From positions 70,988-134,987 of the forward strand of contig JBEKHB010000011.1 in the NCBI GenBank assembly GCA_050012495.1: a stretch of DNA of 64,000 bases. The letters are read 5' to 3'. This document shows, piece after piece, positions 1 to 7,311 of this stretch; the stretch's first letter is position 1, and the number at the start of each line of letters is the position of its first letter. This DNA comes from BOG-1155 sp050012495. Lineage in GTDB: Bacteria; Desulfobacterota; Syntrophorhabdia; Syntrophorhabdales; WCHB1-27. The position numbers and the translations under genes were made by a program. Under the pieces are notes generated by a model. The model was not told the DNA's origin. It did not search any database and saw only the letters and a list, made by a program, of their open reading frames with translations.

Positions 1-170
1 GATCTGCCGGATAGGTGGGCGCTTTATTACGCGTTTCGCCCGCTGAGGCTTCGCAGCCGAAACCCTTTGCTCGGGCCTCCCCTGCATCGGCTTCCTTCGG
101 TGAAAACCGATGAGTAACGGTGTGGGCCTCTGGTGGATCGATACAGCACAATTTACAGGGGGGATACAGC

Positions 171-240
171 CTGCCCCGAGCTTGTCCCCCGACTCCCGCG
201 CGGACGGAGGAGCACGGGGGCGGGGGCGAGATCGGGGCAG
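171..240. other. Large GC-rich stem-loop upstream of rep
   Basis: The outer arms CTGCCCCGA and TCGGGGCAG are perfectly complementary. Inside them CCCCCG faces CGGGGG and ACTCC faces GGAG, so the 70 nt can fold into one long imperfect hairpin. It lies about 85 bp before a gene for an HUH replication initiator. Such hairpins often serve as rolling-circle double-strand or single-strand origins, but no nick site is identified here, so that role is inference. The rest of the first 323 bases shows no gene; a second small hairpin (CATCGG...CCGATG) occurs near position 90-115. Confidence 0.4.
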
Positions 241-323
241 GGCTCGACGCGAAGCGGCGAGGGTCTTTCTAGATTTATATGGAGGACACATCTCGTTAAA
301 GTGTGAACTGACGGGGGATTGCC

Positions 324-1037
324 ATGATTCCCCGACATAAAATCACACTCATTGACTATGGAGAAGAGGACGCAGAAGTCACCTGGGGAATATCAGGGAA
401 GAAAGAGGGGAAGAAAACACAGAAGAGAGGAGAATCTAAAAGCAGGGCCGCAAATCTTGATAGATGCATACGCAGGGCGAAGGCAAATCTCAGGCGTAAG
501 GTCATGGCGGCCGGGCTGGACCACCTTCTCACACTGACGTACAGGGAGAACATAACCGAGAGATGGAGGGCCTGGGCGGACTTTGAAAGGTTCGTCCGGC
601 TGGTTCATAAACATCGCTCCGACTGGCCTTGGGTCGTAGTTTCCGAAACTCAAGGGAGGGGCGCTGTCCATTTCCATCTTGCCGTGAAAGGATTCCAGAA
701 TGTGGACCTTCTCCGGGGTCTGTGGCGCTCCATCATCGGAGAGGGCAACATCGATGTCCAGTACAAGAGATCGCCCGCAGGGTTCCAGTGGCGGAAATCG
801 GCGCTCGCCTCCTACCTGACCAAGTACATCGGGAAGGCGATGGAGACGGACTTGAACGAGAAGCGTTTCCGCTGCTCCCTGGGGATCGAGATCAAGGGGC
901 AGGTGATATGGGTTCCCCTTCGGGTGCCCGCGAAGGATTACGCCCTGTTCAGGCTCGAAGCTGCGGCCGGTCGCGTCGGTCGCGTCTGGTGCCCGGAAGA
1001 AGGCAACGGGGAGTACGGGTGGGCGTGTTCATGGTGA
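324..1037 (+). CDS. HUH-type rolling-circle replication initiator (Rep)
   Basis: This 237-residue protein shows the three Rep motifs in order: LTLTY (motif I) near residue 70, the metal-binding HUH motif HFHLAV near residue 113, and SYLTKYIGK (motif III, with nicking tyrosine and lysine) near residue 170. It should nick one strand of a circular element and attach to the 5' end through tyrosine. The N-terminal 50 residues are very basic, fitting DNA binding. The ATG follows a GGGGGA ribosome-binding site. With the integrase at 3704 it suggests an integrating plasmid or ssDNA-phage-like element; no Zot-type morphogenesis gene is seen. A broken relative lies near 14,300-15,070. Confidence 0.8.
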   Translation: MIPRHKITLIDYGEEDAEVTWGISGKKEGKKTQKRGESKSRAANLDRCIRRAKANLRRKVMAAGLDHLLTLTYRENITERWRAWADFERFVRLVHKHRSDWPWVVVSETQGRGAVHFHLAVKGFQNVDLLRGLWRSIIGEGNIDVQYKRSPAGFQWRKSALASYLTKYIGKAMETDLNEKRFRCSLGIEIKGQVIWVPLRVPAKDYALFRLEAAAGRVGRVWCPEEGNGEYGWACSW

Positions 1038-1062
1038 TGACCGAACCGGATCGCCGCAGTTT

Positions 1063-1467
1063 CTAATGTACTTTCTCTCTGATATCCTTGGTTGATCCGT
1101 AAGCATTTGCCGAAAACAACTTTGCTTGTTCAAGGCAACTGTTGTAATACTCTTCAAGGTTACTTGGCTCTTCAATAATCCCAATAGCTTCCAGATGTTT
1201 TATAAGCCACTCATGATAATAAAAAGCAGATTTGAGAATATTATCTAAAACCGGATAGTCTTTTACGTTGTCGTTTTTCCGGTGATGCGCGAGTGCATTG
1301 TTCCTGTAATCCCTAACTTGTTCCCAGTAGCATTTCCAACCTGTTTCATCGAGGCCGATATGCTTCAAAAGGCCATTCCGAAAAGAGTTGCACTCGCTCA
1401 CAAGGGTTTTCCAGTGGGTTGGTTCGCTGTCAGTGCCAAAGACTTTACACCATTCTAAGATAGCCAT
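1063..1467 (-). CDS. Hypothetical protein, HEPN-like
   Basis: I cannot assign a family with certainty. The 134 residues are predicted mostly helical, and the centre contains YRNNALAHH. This resembles the R-x(4-6)-H motif of HEPN RNases and RNA-binding proteins found in toxin-antitoxin and phage-defence loci. The gene converges on rep and is AT-richer than its neighbours, which suggests a separate origin. No nucleotidyltransferase partner of the MNT type is visible beside it. The HEPN reading rests on one motif only. Confidence 0.4.
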   Translation of the reverse strand: MAILEWCKVFGTDSEPTHWKTLVSECNSFRNGLLKHIGLDETGWKCYWEQVRDYRNNALAHHRKNDNVKDYPVLDNILKSAFYYHEWLIKHLEAIGIIEEPSNLEEYYNSCLEQAKLFSANAYGSTKDIREKVH

Positions 1468-1503
1468 GTCAAGAAAGTTATTAGAAATAAGAATCCAATA
1501 GGT

Positions 1504-1542
1504 CGGACTATCCCTGCGGACTATCCCTGCGTACCATCCCTA
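1504..1542. repeat. Short 13-bp tandem repeat
   Basis: CGGACTATCCCTG occurs twice back to back, followed by a degenerate third copy (CGTACCATCCCTA), in the gap upstream of the HEPN-like gene. Function is unknown; it may be an iteron-like binding site or simple slippage. Confidence 0.5.
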
Positions 1543-1632
1543 ATGAGCGATGATGCGCAGCGTTACGAACCACGTAAAGAAGCCGAAAGATATGGTCACT
1601 GGATTTTTCTTTGAAATTTAGCATCATTGATC

Positions 1633-2016
1633 CTATATAACAAGACCATCCTCAAGCAAGAAATCGATGACATAAATTTTGATGAGATGTGCAAACATTT
1701 CTTCGGGTGTCAGTTTTCTAACTTGTTTAGGATTTTGCAACCTTACTTTGAGACGGAATTGCAAGATTTCAATGGTCTTATCATCAAATTTTTCATCACC
1801 ATGATTTAAAAAGAAAGATGTGGCTTCATGAAAGGATCGTTCATAAATTTCGTTCTCTACCTTTAGACGCGAATAGCCGCCTTCAAGGAGTCCGTCTAAA
1901 AAAGACGCAACCATTGATTTATGTTCTATCATCGGATCTTCACCGTATTTTTCGAAAACTATTTTGGCAATATGTTTGCCTTTTTCTTCGGCAACATTTT
2001 CGATGTCGATTTTCAT
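1633..2016 (-). CDS. Hypothetical protein
   Basis: A 127-residue acidic, probably helical soluble protein that I do not recognise. It has no signal peptide or membrane segment. It shares strand and AT-rich composition with the HEPN-like gene downstream, so the two may have arrived together, but about 165 bp separate them and nothing shows that they are partners. The reading frame is uninterrupted from an ATG. Confidence 0.5.
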   Translation of the reverse strand: MKIDIENVAEEKGKHIAKIVFEKYGEDPMIEHKSMVASFLDGLLEGGYSRLKVENEIYERSFHEATSFFLNHGDEKFDDKTIEILQFRLKVRLQNPKQVRKLTPEEMFAHLIKIYVIDFLLEDGLVI

Positions 2017-2143
2017 CAGTCTATTGCGTTAATATACACGCAACCCTTTTTTTCGCAATTCTCGTCATCCGATCCCCATACCCTACCACCCAAACAAGAA
2101 TTGACGGAAGCAGGATGATGAAGCAGGTATCCACATCCGAGCC

Positions 2144-3043
2144 TTAGGGGAACGTGAACGGTAATTCACTATCAATTGCTGATTTAGAGCATTCCCGATG
2201 AAAATATTCGTCGCTGTCCATGTAATTGTCTGGCTCTAAGGTTCCAAAGATAGTGCGCCGTATATTAGAGAGGTCTGTTTCGCATAGTTTGTAGAAAACT
2301 GGTCCTGATTCACGGTCTTCAAGTGTCAGGATTCCTAATTGCTGTAACCTATATAAAATAGCCGCATCCTGAATAAATATATCGTAGCCATATTCGCCGC
2401 TGTAGGCATCGAAGGCTCTGCTGCTATTTTGACGAAGCGTTAATCCCTTTTTCCATTCCTTGATTGCGATTGCGGTATACATTGGCTTGTATAGCGCGTG
2501 CCGCCCTAACGTTTGCGCCTTCTCAGAGACTTCTTTTATGAAAAAGGCAGAGGATCGGAGAGCCGTCTCAGACCGGAACTCATTGCTGCGGTCAATGTGC
2601 CGTCTGATATCCGTTATAAAGACGGCTTTTGTGTAAGCTTCGTCAGGGGACAGGGCCTCTCCGTTCATTAGATGGTTGGCATATAAGGATATCAGGGCTG
2701 CTTTTTTGCTCTCATGGGCGGAGTCATTGCCCCAGGCGGGGTTGTTGACCGTAACTACTTCCGATAACTCGGTCAGTTTCGTATCAAGTAATCTTCCAAT
2801 ATCGCCAAGATGATGAAGGATGGCATCGAATTCGTGGTGATATTCGCCTCCCCTTGTACCGTGATAAACAGATGCCCGCGCAATCGCTCGACCCAGTTCA
2901 AGGGGCCACAGAAGAATTATGAGAGACTTACTCTCAGGCCAATCGTAATAGAGCTCGTTCATATCATTCCGCAGCACCTTCGCACATCCTATGCCAATGA
3001 GGATATAGCAAAATACCAACGTAATTGCCGCGAAGAGCGTCAT
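2144..3043 (-). CDS. Hypothetical protein with N-terminal membrane anchor
   Basis: I chose the ATG that follows GGGAGG at a proper distance, giving 299 residues; the open frame extends further upstream but overlaps the divergent gene at 3213 and looks non-coding there. Residues 1-20 (starting MTLFAAITLVFCYILIG) form one hydrophobic segment, so the rest is probably a membrane-tethered soluble domain. No family is recognised. It diverges from the 3213 gene and integrase, with their promoter in the gap. Confidence 0.55.
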   Translation of the reverse strand: MTLFAAITLVFCYILIGIGCAKVLRNDMNELYYDWPESKSLIILLWPLELGRAIARASVYHGTRGGEYHHEFDAILHHLGDIGRLLDTKLTELSEVVTVNNPAWGNDSAHESKKAALISLYANHLMNGEALSPDEAYTKAVFITDIRRHIDRSNEFRSETALRSSAFFIKEVSEKAQTLGRHALYKPMYTAIAIKEWKKGLTLRQNSSRAFDAYSGEYGYDIFIQDAAILYRLQQLGILTLEDRESGPVFYKLCETDLSNIRRTIFGTLEPDNYMDSDEYFHRECSKSAIDSELPFTFP

Positions 3044-3156
3044 GGCCACATCCTCCCGCTGTAGAAGTATTGTACCACCGGCAGAAGGGAAACTTAAGAA
3101 AAATGTTCTTCCGGGTGTGGCTGGAAAAAAAGTTTGGCCGTATATACATTTTTTTG

Positions 3157-3186
3157 TTGACACCGTATTTACAGTTGGTGTATAAC
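3157..3186 (+). promoter_or_regulatory. Sigma-70-type promoter with internal dyad
   Basis: TTGACA and TATAAC are separated by 18 bp, close to consensus, 27 bp before the start at 3213. The spacer edges carry ACACC and GGTGT as an inverted repeat overlapping both boxes, a plausible operator for the small DNA-binding-like protein encoded just downstream. It would drive the 3213-3516-integrase unit. Confidence 0.6.
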
Positions 3187-3212
3187 AGAAAAAGATGAGG
3201 AAAGGAGGGAAA

Positions 3213-3476
3213 ATGGGAAAATCCACTAAGCGGGTGAGGCCACAAAGGATGATGAGCCTGAGCAATGAGTGTTGGGACACGCTCACGGAGATAGTCGAAG
3301 GCTCCGAGGATGCCAAGGTGTCCAGATCAAAAGTAATGGAATTCCTCGCACAGCTGGTACGAGACTTCACGTTTGATGAAGCCACGCTTCCTCTGGTGAA
3401 CAACTTGCGGGCTAAGCTGGGTAAGAAGCCATTGAAAAATGAAAACAGATCGTATCGGGACATTCTGAAGGATTAG
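3213..3476 (+). CDS. Small basic protein, possibly a ribbon-helix-helix regulator
   Basis: The start is the ATG after AAAGGAGGG; an upstream in-frame ATG at 3195 lacks a better site. The 87-residue product begins with a very basic tail, followed by RMMSLSNECWDTLTEIV and a helical region, a layout seen in ribbon-helix-helix DNA-binding proteins. It is first in a short unit ending in the integrase and could regulate that unit or act as an excision factor. Function is inferred from size, charge and place. Confidence 0.5.
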   Translation: MGKSTKRVRPQRMMSLSNECWDTLTEIVEGSEDAKVSRSKVMEFLAQLVRDFTFDEATLPLVNNLRAKLGKKPLKNENRSYRDILKD

Positions 3477-3515
3477 GGGTGTAATGGCCGGCCGGATATT
3501 GTATAAAGTAGAGGC

Positions 3516-3713
3516 GTGCCCGTGACCGAGACGGAAAAGGAGATCAAGAAGATAAGCGCTAAACTTGATGCGGTCCTCCACGCCCTCGGTCTGGACGGCT
3601 CAAGGCCACGGGATGAGATTCGGGAGAAGGCGAAGAGGGAAGCACGGGCCTTTAGTGAGAAACAGGCATTGAAGCACGGAAAGCCGGGCCACCAGGATAA
3701 GCCATGTCTGTAA
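3516..3713 (+). CDS. Small charged protein upstream of integrase
   Basis: This 65-residue protein has a GTG start and is rich in Lys, Glu and Arg. The first 40 residues look helical, including KEIKKISAKLDAVLHALGL. It overlaps the integrase start by 10 bp, so the two are likely translationally coupled. It could be an accessory recombination factor or simply a leader for the integrase; no family is recognised. Confidence 0.5.
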   Translation: MPVTETEKEIKKISAKLDAVLHALGLDGSRPRDEIREKAKREARAFSEKQALKHGKPGHQDKPCL

Positions 3714-4774
3714 GGAAACGAGGAGAAAACAAATACATTGTTGACATCAGGCAGGGCAGGAAGCTGCCGAGATTTTATAAGGTTTTTCAAGGGACAGAGG
3801 CTGAGGCGCACCAGTATGAGCATGAAATCAGAAAGGAGTTGGGTCGGGAGAAACAGTATCCTGTATCCCTTACTGTCGGAAATCTCATCGAACCTTACCT
3901 TGAATGGGCCAAGAACAACCTTTCTGACACCACGTACAAGAGCCATAAGAGAAGGCTTCTCGGTTATATCGTTCCCTACTTCGGGAACATGGTTATCGAT
4001 GCTGTTCCGTCCTTCATGATCGAGAGGTTCAAAACAAAACGAAAGGCGGAGATCAGGCCGAAGGGCACCAAGGGCGGAAACAGAGAGATCAACCTTGAAC
4101 TGATGGCCCTCTCAGCAATGGCGAATTGGGCGGCCGATCCGAGACGGGGAAATTTAGGAACCGACACCGTAAAGATAGGCACCCTACCCTATAAGCGCCC
4201 TCTTCCCGTCGTGCTCAATCAAGATGAAGCGAAGCGGTTCATTGCGTGCTTTAACACGTTCTACCGCGCCCTCTTGCTGTGCAAATACCACGTTGGCATG
4301 AGGCGGTCGGAAGTGGCAAACCTGGTCGAGGACCAGATAGACTACAGCATCGTCAAGGACGAAAAAGGCAACGTGATTTCCTGGGGCCAGATATTAGCAC
4401 ATGGGAAGGGAGATAAAGAAAGGGTTCTGCCGATGACAAAGGCCCTCTGGATGGCTCTGGTTGCCCACGAGATGAGCCAGGTTAAAGCGAAAAGGTCTCC
4501 TTTGGTATTTCCATCGAGAAGGACAGGAAACGCCCTCACTGACGTGCGTAAAGCCATAGAGAAGGCAAGGAAGGCGGCGGGCATCACGAAAAGGATTACG
4601 CCCCACGTGCTCCGTCATACTTGTGCCACACATCTGCTTGAAGACGGAGCGGACCTTAGAACGATTCAGGTTCTACTTGGGCATGAAGACATTTCGACCA
4701 CGCAGATTTACACTCATGTAGTGACAAAGCATCTGAGGAATGCTGTTTCGCACGCATTCGAGAAGGACGATTGA
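3704..4774 (+). CDS. int: Tyrosine recombinase / phage-type integrase
   Basis: The 356-residue protein has an N-terminal core-binding SAM-like domain (about residues 60-150) and a C-terminal catalytic domain. The catalytic set is visible: Arg in GMRRSEVANL, the HVLRHTCATHLL box (H-x-x-R), the GHEDISTTQIYTHV box with the second His, and the nucleophile Tyr. It should integrate and excise its element at an att site. The gene reads towards the tRNA-Thr fragment at 5495, which is the best candidate for its attachment core. Length and domain order are normal for XerC/phage integrases. Confidence 0.92.
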   Translation: MSVRKRGENKYIVDIRQGRKLPRFYKVFQGTEAEAHQYEHEIRKELGREKQYPVSLTVGNLIEPYLEWAKNNLSDTTYKSHKRRLLGYIVPYFGNMVIDAVPSFMIERFKTKRKAEIRPKGTKGGNREINLELMALSAMANWAADPRRGNLGTDTVKIGTLPYKRPLPVVLNQDEAKRFIACFNTFYRALLLCKYHVGMRRSEVANLVEDQIDYSIVKDEKGNVISWGQILAHGKGDKERVLPMTKALWMALVAHEMSQVKAKRSPLVFPSRRTGNALTDVRKAIEKARKAAGITKRITPHVLRHTCATHLLEDGADLRTIQVLLGHEDISTTQIYTHVVTKHLRNAVSHAFEKDD

Positions 4775-4829
4775 CGAACGCAGCAGGTCCGCACCTTGGG
4801 GAATGTATTAAGATATGAACGGGGGCTGA

Positions 4830-5117
4830 ATGTTTGAGCGAATCCTGAAGCTGATGCGGGAAAAGATACGCACGAACGAATACATAATGACCGTTCATGC
4901 TGAAGAGGAAATGAACAATGACGATCTCACCATCTATGATGTCGAGTCCGGTATACTTAACGGAAAGATCGTCGAAAGACAAAAGGATAAGGAAACTGCG
5001 GAGTTGAAGTATCGTATAAGCGGACAAACACTGTCGGGAGACGGAGTTGAGGTAATCACGAAAATGAGTCCGACCGGCAAACTGGTAATCATCACGGTTT
5101 ATGTACCGTCAGAGTAA
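4830..5117 (+). CDS. DUF4258-family protein, putative toxin
   Basis: The 95-residue protein has the DUF4258 pattern: an early YIMTVHAEEEM segment, where many members carry a conserved His, then GKIVERQKD and a beta-rich C-terminus. DUF4258 genes are commonly paired with YgiT-type zinc-finger genes in toxin-antitoxin-like modules, and exactly such a gene follows 12 bp downstream. Toxicity is inferred from the family and pairing. Confidence 0.7.
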   Translation: MFERILKLMREKIRTNEYIMTVHAEEEMNNDDLTIYDVESGILNGKIVERQKDKETAELKYRISGQTLSGDGVEVITKMSPTGKLVIITVYVPSE

Positions 5118-5129
5118 AGGGGTATTCAA

Positions 5130-5357
5130 ATGATATGTGAAATCTGCGGAAAAGAAGGCGCACGTGTTCGCCGGGTAACAAGAACTTACGGGAAAGGGAA
5201 AGACATGTTCGTTATTGAAAACATCCCCGTCATAACCTGTCCGCACTGCGGGGAGAGCTATTTTGAAGCGGAGACCCTTCACGAGATCGAGCGTATCAAG
5301 CTTCACAAGAAAAGCGTGGCGACCACTCGTGAAGTCCGCGTTGCTCAGTATGCATAG
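5130..5357 (+). CDS. YgiT-type zinc-finger protein, putative antitoxin
   Basis: This 75-residue protein has two CxxC zinc knuckles, CEICG at the start and CPHCGESYFEAET in the middle, as in the N-terminal domain of MqsA/YgiT. It lacks the C-terminal HTH domain of full MqsA. Members of this short class usually partner DUF4258 proteins, and it sits directly after one. It is the last gene of block A, about 70 bp before the conserved arm region of the first tRNA fragment. Confidence 0.75.
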   Translation: MICEICGKEGARVRRVTRTYGKGKDMFVIENIPVITCPHCGESYFEAETLHEIERIKLHKKSVATTREVRVAQYA

Positions 5358-5428
5358 AAACACATGAAGGATAGGAACAGAGCGGTTCGAGATGTTGGAA
5401 GAGGAGTACCATTAAGGAGCCATGCGCT

Positions 5429-5537
5429 GCCACGTGGTGAATCGAAGGCTGCGCAAAGTGTTGTGACATGCGGACTGTAGAAGACTGCGACTTCTTCGTA
5501 ATCACTAGGTCCGGGGTTCAAATCCCCGCGTCGGCTT
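5429..5537 (+). repeat. Attachment-site copy 1 (tRNA-Thr 3' half plus arm)
   Basis: Positions 5495-5537 match a tRNA-Thr(CGT) gene from the anticodon loop (TTCGTAA) through the variable loop, the T arm (CGGGG-TTCAAAT-CCCCG) and the 3' acceptor strand (CGTCGGC plus T). The expected 5' half, including GCCGACG, is absent, so this is not a tRNA gene. The preceding 66 bp align without gaps to the same interval before copy 2 (shared TGGTGAAT, GAAG, TTGTGACATG), which suggests conserved arm sites. This is the classic footprint of integration into the 3' end of a tRNA gene. Confidence 0.8.
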
Positions 5538-5653
5538 TCCTTTTCAACGAGTTATAAAGCCCCCTTTCAGGCATCAAAATATAATGGGAAGTGTTATACT
5601 AAAGGGGCGTGTCGGATTATAGAAACTGACACCTTAAACACTGGAGGGCATGA

Positions 5654-5875
5654 ATGTACAAGACGGTCGCTTACATTGAAAAAGACCCTGAAACGGGATT
5701 CTACATTGCGACAGTTCCGGGGATTCCGGGCGCTCACACCCAGGCGGAAACACTGGACGAGCTACAGGAGAACTTAAAGGAAGTGGTGGAACTCTGCCTG
5801 GAGGAGATGGACGCCGAGGCAAGAGAGCAGTTGCCCGAATTTGTCGGATTGCAGCAGGTTGAGGTAGCGGTTTGA
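5654..5875 (+). CDS. hicB: HicB-family antitoxin
   Basis: The 73-residue protein shows the HicB partial RNase-H-like fold pattern: YIEKDPETGFYIATVPGIPG followed by a helix with ETLDELQENLKEVVELCLEE. It should bind and neutralise the HicA RNase encoded next. It lacks a C-terminal DNA-binding domain, as in short HicB proteins. The hicB-hicA order is the reverse of the common hicA-hicB order. The pair is the only cargo between tRNA fragments 1 and 2. TATAAT-like boxes near 5580-5600 may provide its promoter. Confidence 0.85.
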   Translation: MYKTVAYIEKDPETGFYIATVPGIPGAHTQAETLDELQENLKEVVELCLEEMDAEAREQLPEFVGLQQVEVAV

Positions 5876-6105
5876 GCAAGCTGCCGCTGGTTGATGCGGC
5901 CACCTTGGAAAAGCTGTTGCTTTCCCTCGGGTTTGTCAAAACGAGGCAAAAAGGGAGTCACGCATTTTACCGCCATGACGACGGCAGAACGACTACCCTG
6001 CCCCACCATAAAGGGAGAGTCTTGGCCCGCCCTCTGATCAGGGAGATATTGAAGGAAATCAAAATCACGCCGGAGCAATATGGCAAGTATTTGGAGGCGC
6101 GGTGA
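5872..6105 (+). CDS. hicA: HicA-family mRNA interferase toxin
   Basis: This 77-residue dsRBD-like protein has the HicA signature: LLLSLGFVKTRQKGSHAFYRH with the catalytic His in GSHAFYRH, then TTLPHHKGRVLARPLIREIL. It cleaves mRNA in the known family. It starts at a TTG that overlaps the hicB stop (TTGA), so it is translationally coupled to its antitoxin. All key residues are present, unlike the broken hicA at 8190. Confidence 0.88.
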   Translation: MSKLPLVDAATLEKLLLSLGFVKTRQKGSHAFYRHDDGRTTTLPHHKGRVLARPLIREILKEIKITPEQYGKYLEAR

Positions 6106-6132
6106 TATACCATCAAGGTTCAAGGATCGGTA

Positions 6133-6241
6133 GCCACATGGTGAATGGAAGTGTTCGGAAATGGTTGTGACATGAGGGCCGGAAAGAACAACAACTTCTT
6201 CGTAATCACTAGGTCCGGGGTTCAAATCCCCGCGTAGGCTT
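6133..6241 (+). repeat. Attachment-site copy 2 (tRNA-Thr 3' half plus arm)
   Basis: The 43-bp core at 6199-6241 is identical to copy 1 except for one C-to-A change in the acceptor strand (GCGTAGGCT). The 66 bp before it are homologous to those before copy 1 at the same spacing but clearly diverged, so the two junctions come from related but different elements. Copies 1 and 2 bracket a block of about 700 bp. Confidence 0.78.
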
Positions 6242-6290
6242 CAATAAAATCAACAACTTACCGGCCATTTTCCCCATCCTCATTTTTTGT

Positions 6291-6308
6291 GGTGTCCCTA
6301 TGGGTGGC
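6291..6308. repeat. 18-bp motif shared by both ends of block C (left copy)
   Basis: GGTGTCCCTATGGGTGGC lies 50 bp inside the left end of block C. The near-identical GGTGTCCCTATAGGTGGC, also preceded by a CATTTTTT run, lies about 130 bp inside the right end. CCCTATGGG is a dyad. It may be a recombination or replication signal of the element; function is unknown. Confidence 0.45.
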
Positions 6309-6365
6309 ACCACCGCTCATACCGTCCAGCCTCTTTATCTCTTCTGCGCTCGTGACCTCCCATTC

Positions 6366-6650
6366 TTAGGCCGCCGCTCTGAGCGTGACGCGCATGCCCA
6401 CCTTCGTCGCAAGAATGATGAGCATTTCGAGGCTGAATTTCTCCCATTTGCCTCTAAACAGGTCCGAAACCCTGGACTGGCTGACCCCGAGGAGTTCTGC
6501 CGCCCTGGCCTGTGTAAGCTTCTTCGCTTTGATAAATTTTCTCAAACCCGCCATGAGATCGACGCGCATCTGAAGAATTGCGGCCTCATCGGGAGAATAT
6601 CCGAGATCAACGAAAACATTGCCCGACGATTCAACGATGGTCTCGCTCAT
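6366..6650 (-). CDS. XRE-family HTH protein, HigA-like orphan antitoxin
   Basis: The 94-residue protein carries a helix-turn-helix at about residues 45-75 (KLTQARAAELLGVSQSRVSDL), followed by a segment ending LATKVGMRVTL, the usual ending of HigA2/XRE antitoxin-like regulators. No HigB-like toxin frame is intact upstream on the same strand; only a 59-codon unrecognised frame occupies that place. It probably represses its own promoter through the dyad at 6670-6708. Confidence 0.75.
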   Translation of the reverse strand: MSETIVESSGNVFVDLGYSPDEAAILQMRVDLMAGLRKFIKAKKLTQARAAELLGVSQSRVSDLFRGKWEKFSLEMLIILATKVGMRVTLRAAA

Positions 6651-6669
6651 ATAGTACCTCCAATCTCCT

Positions 6670-6708
6670 TGTAGCGGCTTCGGGCCAGCATGAACGCAAG
6701 CCGCTACA
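6670..6708. promoter_or_regulatory. Inverted repeat, probable operator of the XRE gene
   Basis: TGTAGCGGCTT and AAGCCGCTACA form a perfect 11-bp inverted repeat with a 17-nt centre, 20 to 58 bp before the start of the HTH gene. Autorepressing antitoxins bind such dyads. There is no T-run, so a terminator is unlikely. Confidence 0.5.
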
Positions 6709-6754
6709 CAGCCATGAGAATATTATATAAGTTTTTATATTTTTGGCAAGTTTA

Positions 6755-6934
6755 TCAATCATGATTTTCCTGTTTGGCAGCGGCAATGGCGCCTACAGGG
6801 ACACCGCCTGCGGCCTTCTTGGTCTTATACGCTCTTAATCCGAACACCTTAAGCAGCCTGTCCAATCCGTTCTCGATTTTCAGCGCCGTCGGCTTGATCC
6901 TCTCCACCCTGTATTTTCTGAACCCCTCTCCCAT
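6755..6934 (-). CDS. Small unrecognised open frame (59 codons)
   Basis: The frame runs from MGEGFRKYRVERIKP to a C-terminus rich in Lys and Ala, and stays open a further 23 codons upstream without a good start. Codon use looks coding-like, and it sits where the toxin partner of the XRE gene would be expected. It may be a truncated remnant or a real small protein. No family is recognised. Confidence 0.3.
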   Translation of the reverse strand: MGEGFRKYRVERIKPTALKIENGLDRLLKVFGLRAYKTKKAAGGVPVGAIAAAKQENHD

Positions 6935-7027
6935 CGAAGCCTCTATCGCCTCGTACTCGAAAGTTGACTCCCGTCTATTTTTGATGTACTATTTGAATGT
7001 GTACATAATCGTGGAGGAGTCGCTGCC

Positions 7028-7309
7028 ATGCCGAGAATAGCGGTTGAAAACAACAGTCGGATGTCCTTGCGAATTCGGGCCGAGGAAAAAGCGCTGCTCT
7101 TGCGTGCGGTGGCGCTGAACCATACCGACCTGACGGATTTTGTCATTCGTCATGCCTTGCTTGCCGCCAAGGCCGTCATTGAGGAGGCGGATCATGTGCG
7201 GCTCTCCGGGAGGGATAGTTTGCGGGTTCTCGATCTCCTGGAGAATCCGCCCGCGCCGAACGCAAAACTGTTGGCAGCCGCGCGGGCATTGCCAAAGCAG
7301 CGGTCATAA
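7028..7309 (+). CDS. DUF1778 (TacA-like) antitoxin
   Basis: This 93-residue protein begins with a ribbon-helix-helix segment (RMSLRIRAEEKALLLRAVALN) and continues TDLTDFVIRHALLAAKAVIEEAD, the hallmark of DUF1778 antitoxins. The C-terminal part would wrap the cognate acetyltransferase. The toxin follows 2 bp later. DUF1778 antitoxins normally repress their own operon as a complex with the toxin. Confidence 0.85.
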   Translation: MPRIAVENNSRMSLRIRAEEKALLLRAVALNHTDLTDFVIRHALLAAKAVIEEADHVRLSGRDSLRVLDLLENPPAPNAKLLAAARALPKQRS

Positions 7310-7311
7310 TC

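Noticed and set aside
2144..3463. Full 439-codon version of the membrane-anchored protein
   Set aside because: The upstream 140 codons overlap a divergent gene and promoter and have no ribosome-binding site; the ATG at 3043 does.
5495..5537. Complete tRNA-Thr gene at each fragment
   Set aside because: The 5' acceptor strand (GCCGACG), D arm and 5' anticodon stem are absent upstream of all three copies, so only 3' halves are present.
324..5537. Inovirus prophage
   Set aside because: Rep and integrase would fit, but there is no Zot/pI-type ATPase or run of small coat-like genes in the window, so only a rolling-circle integrating element is claimed.
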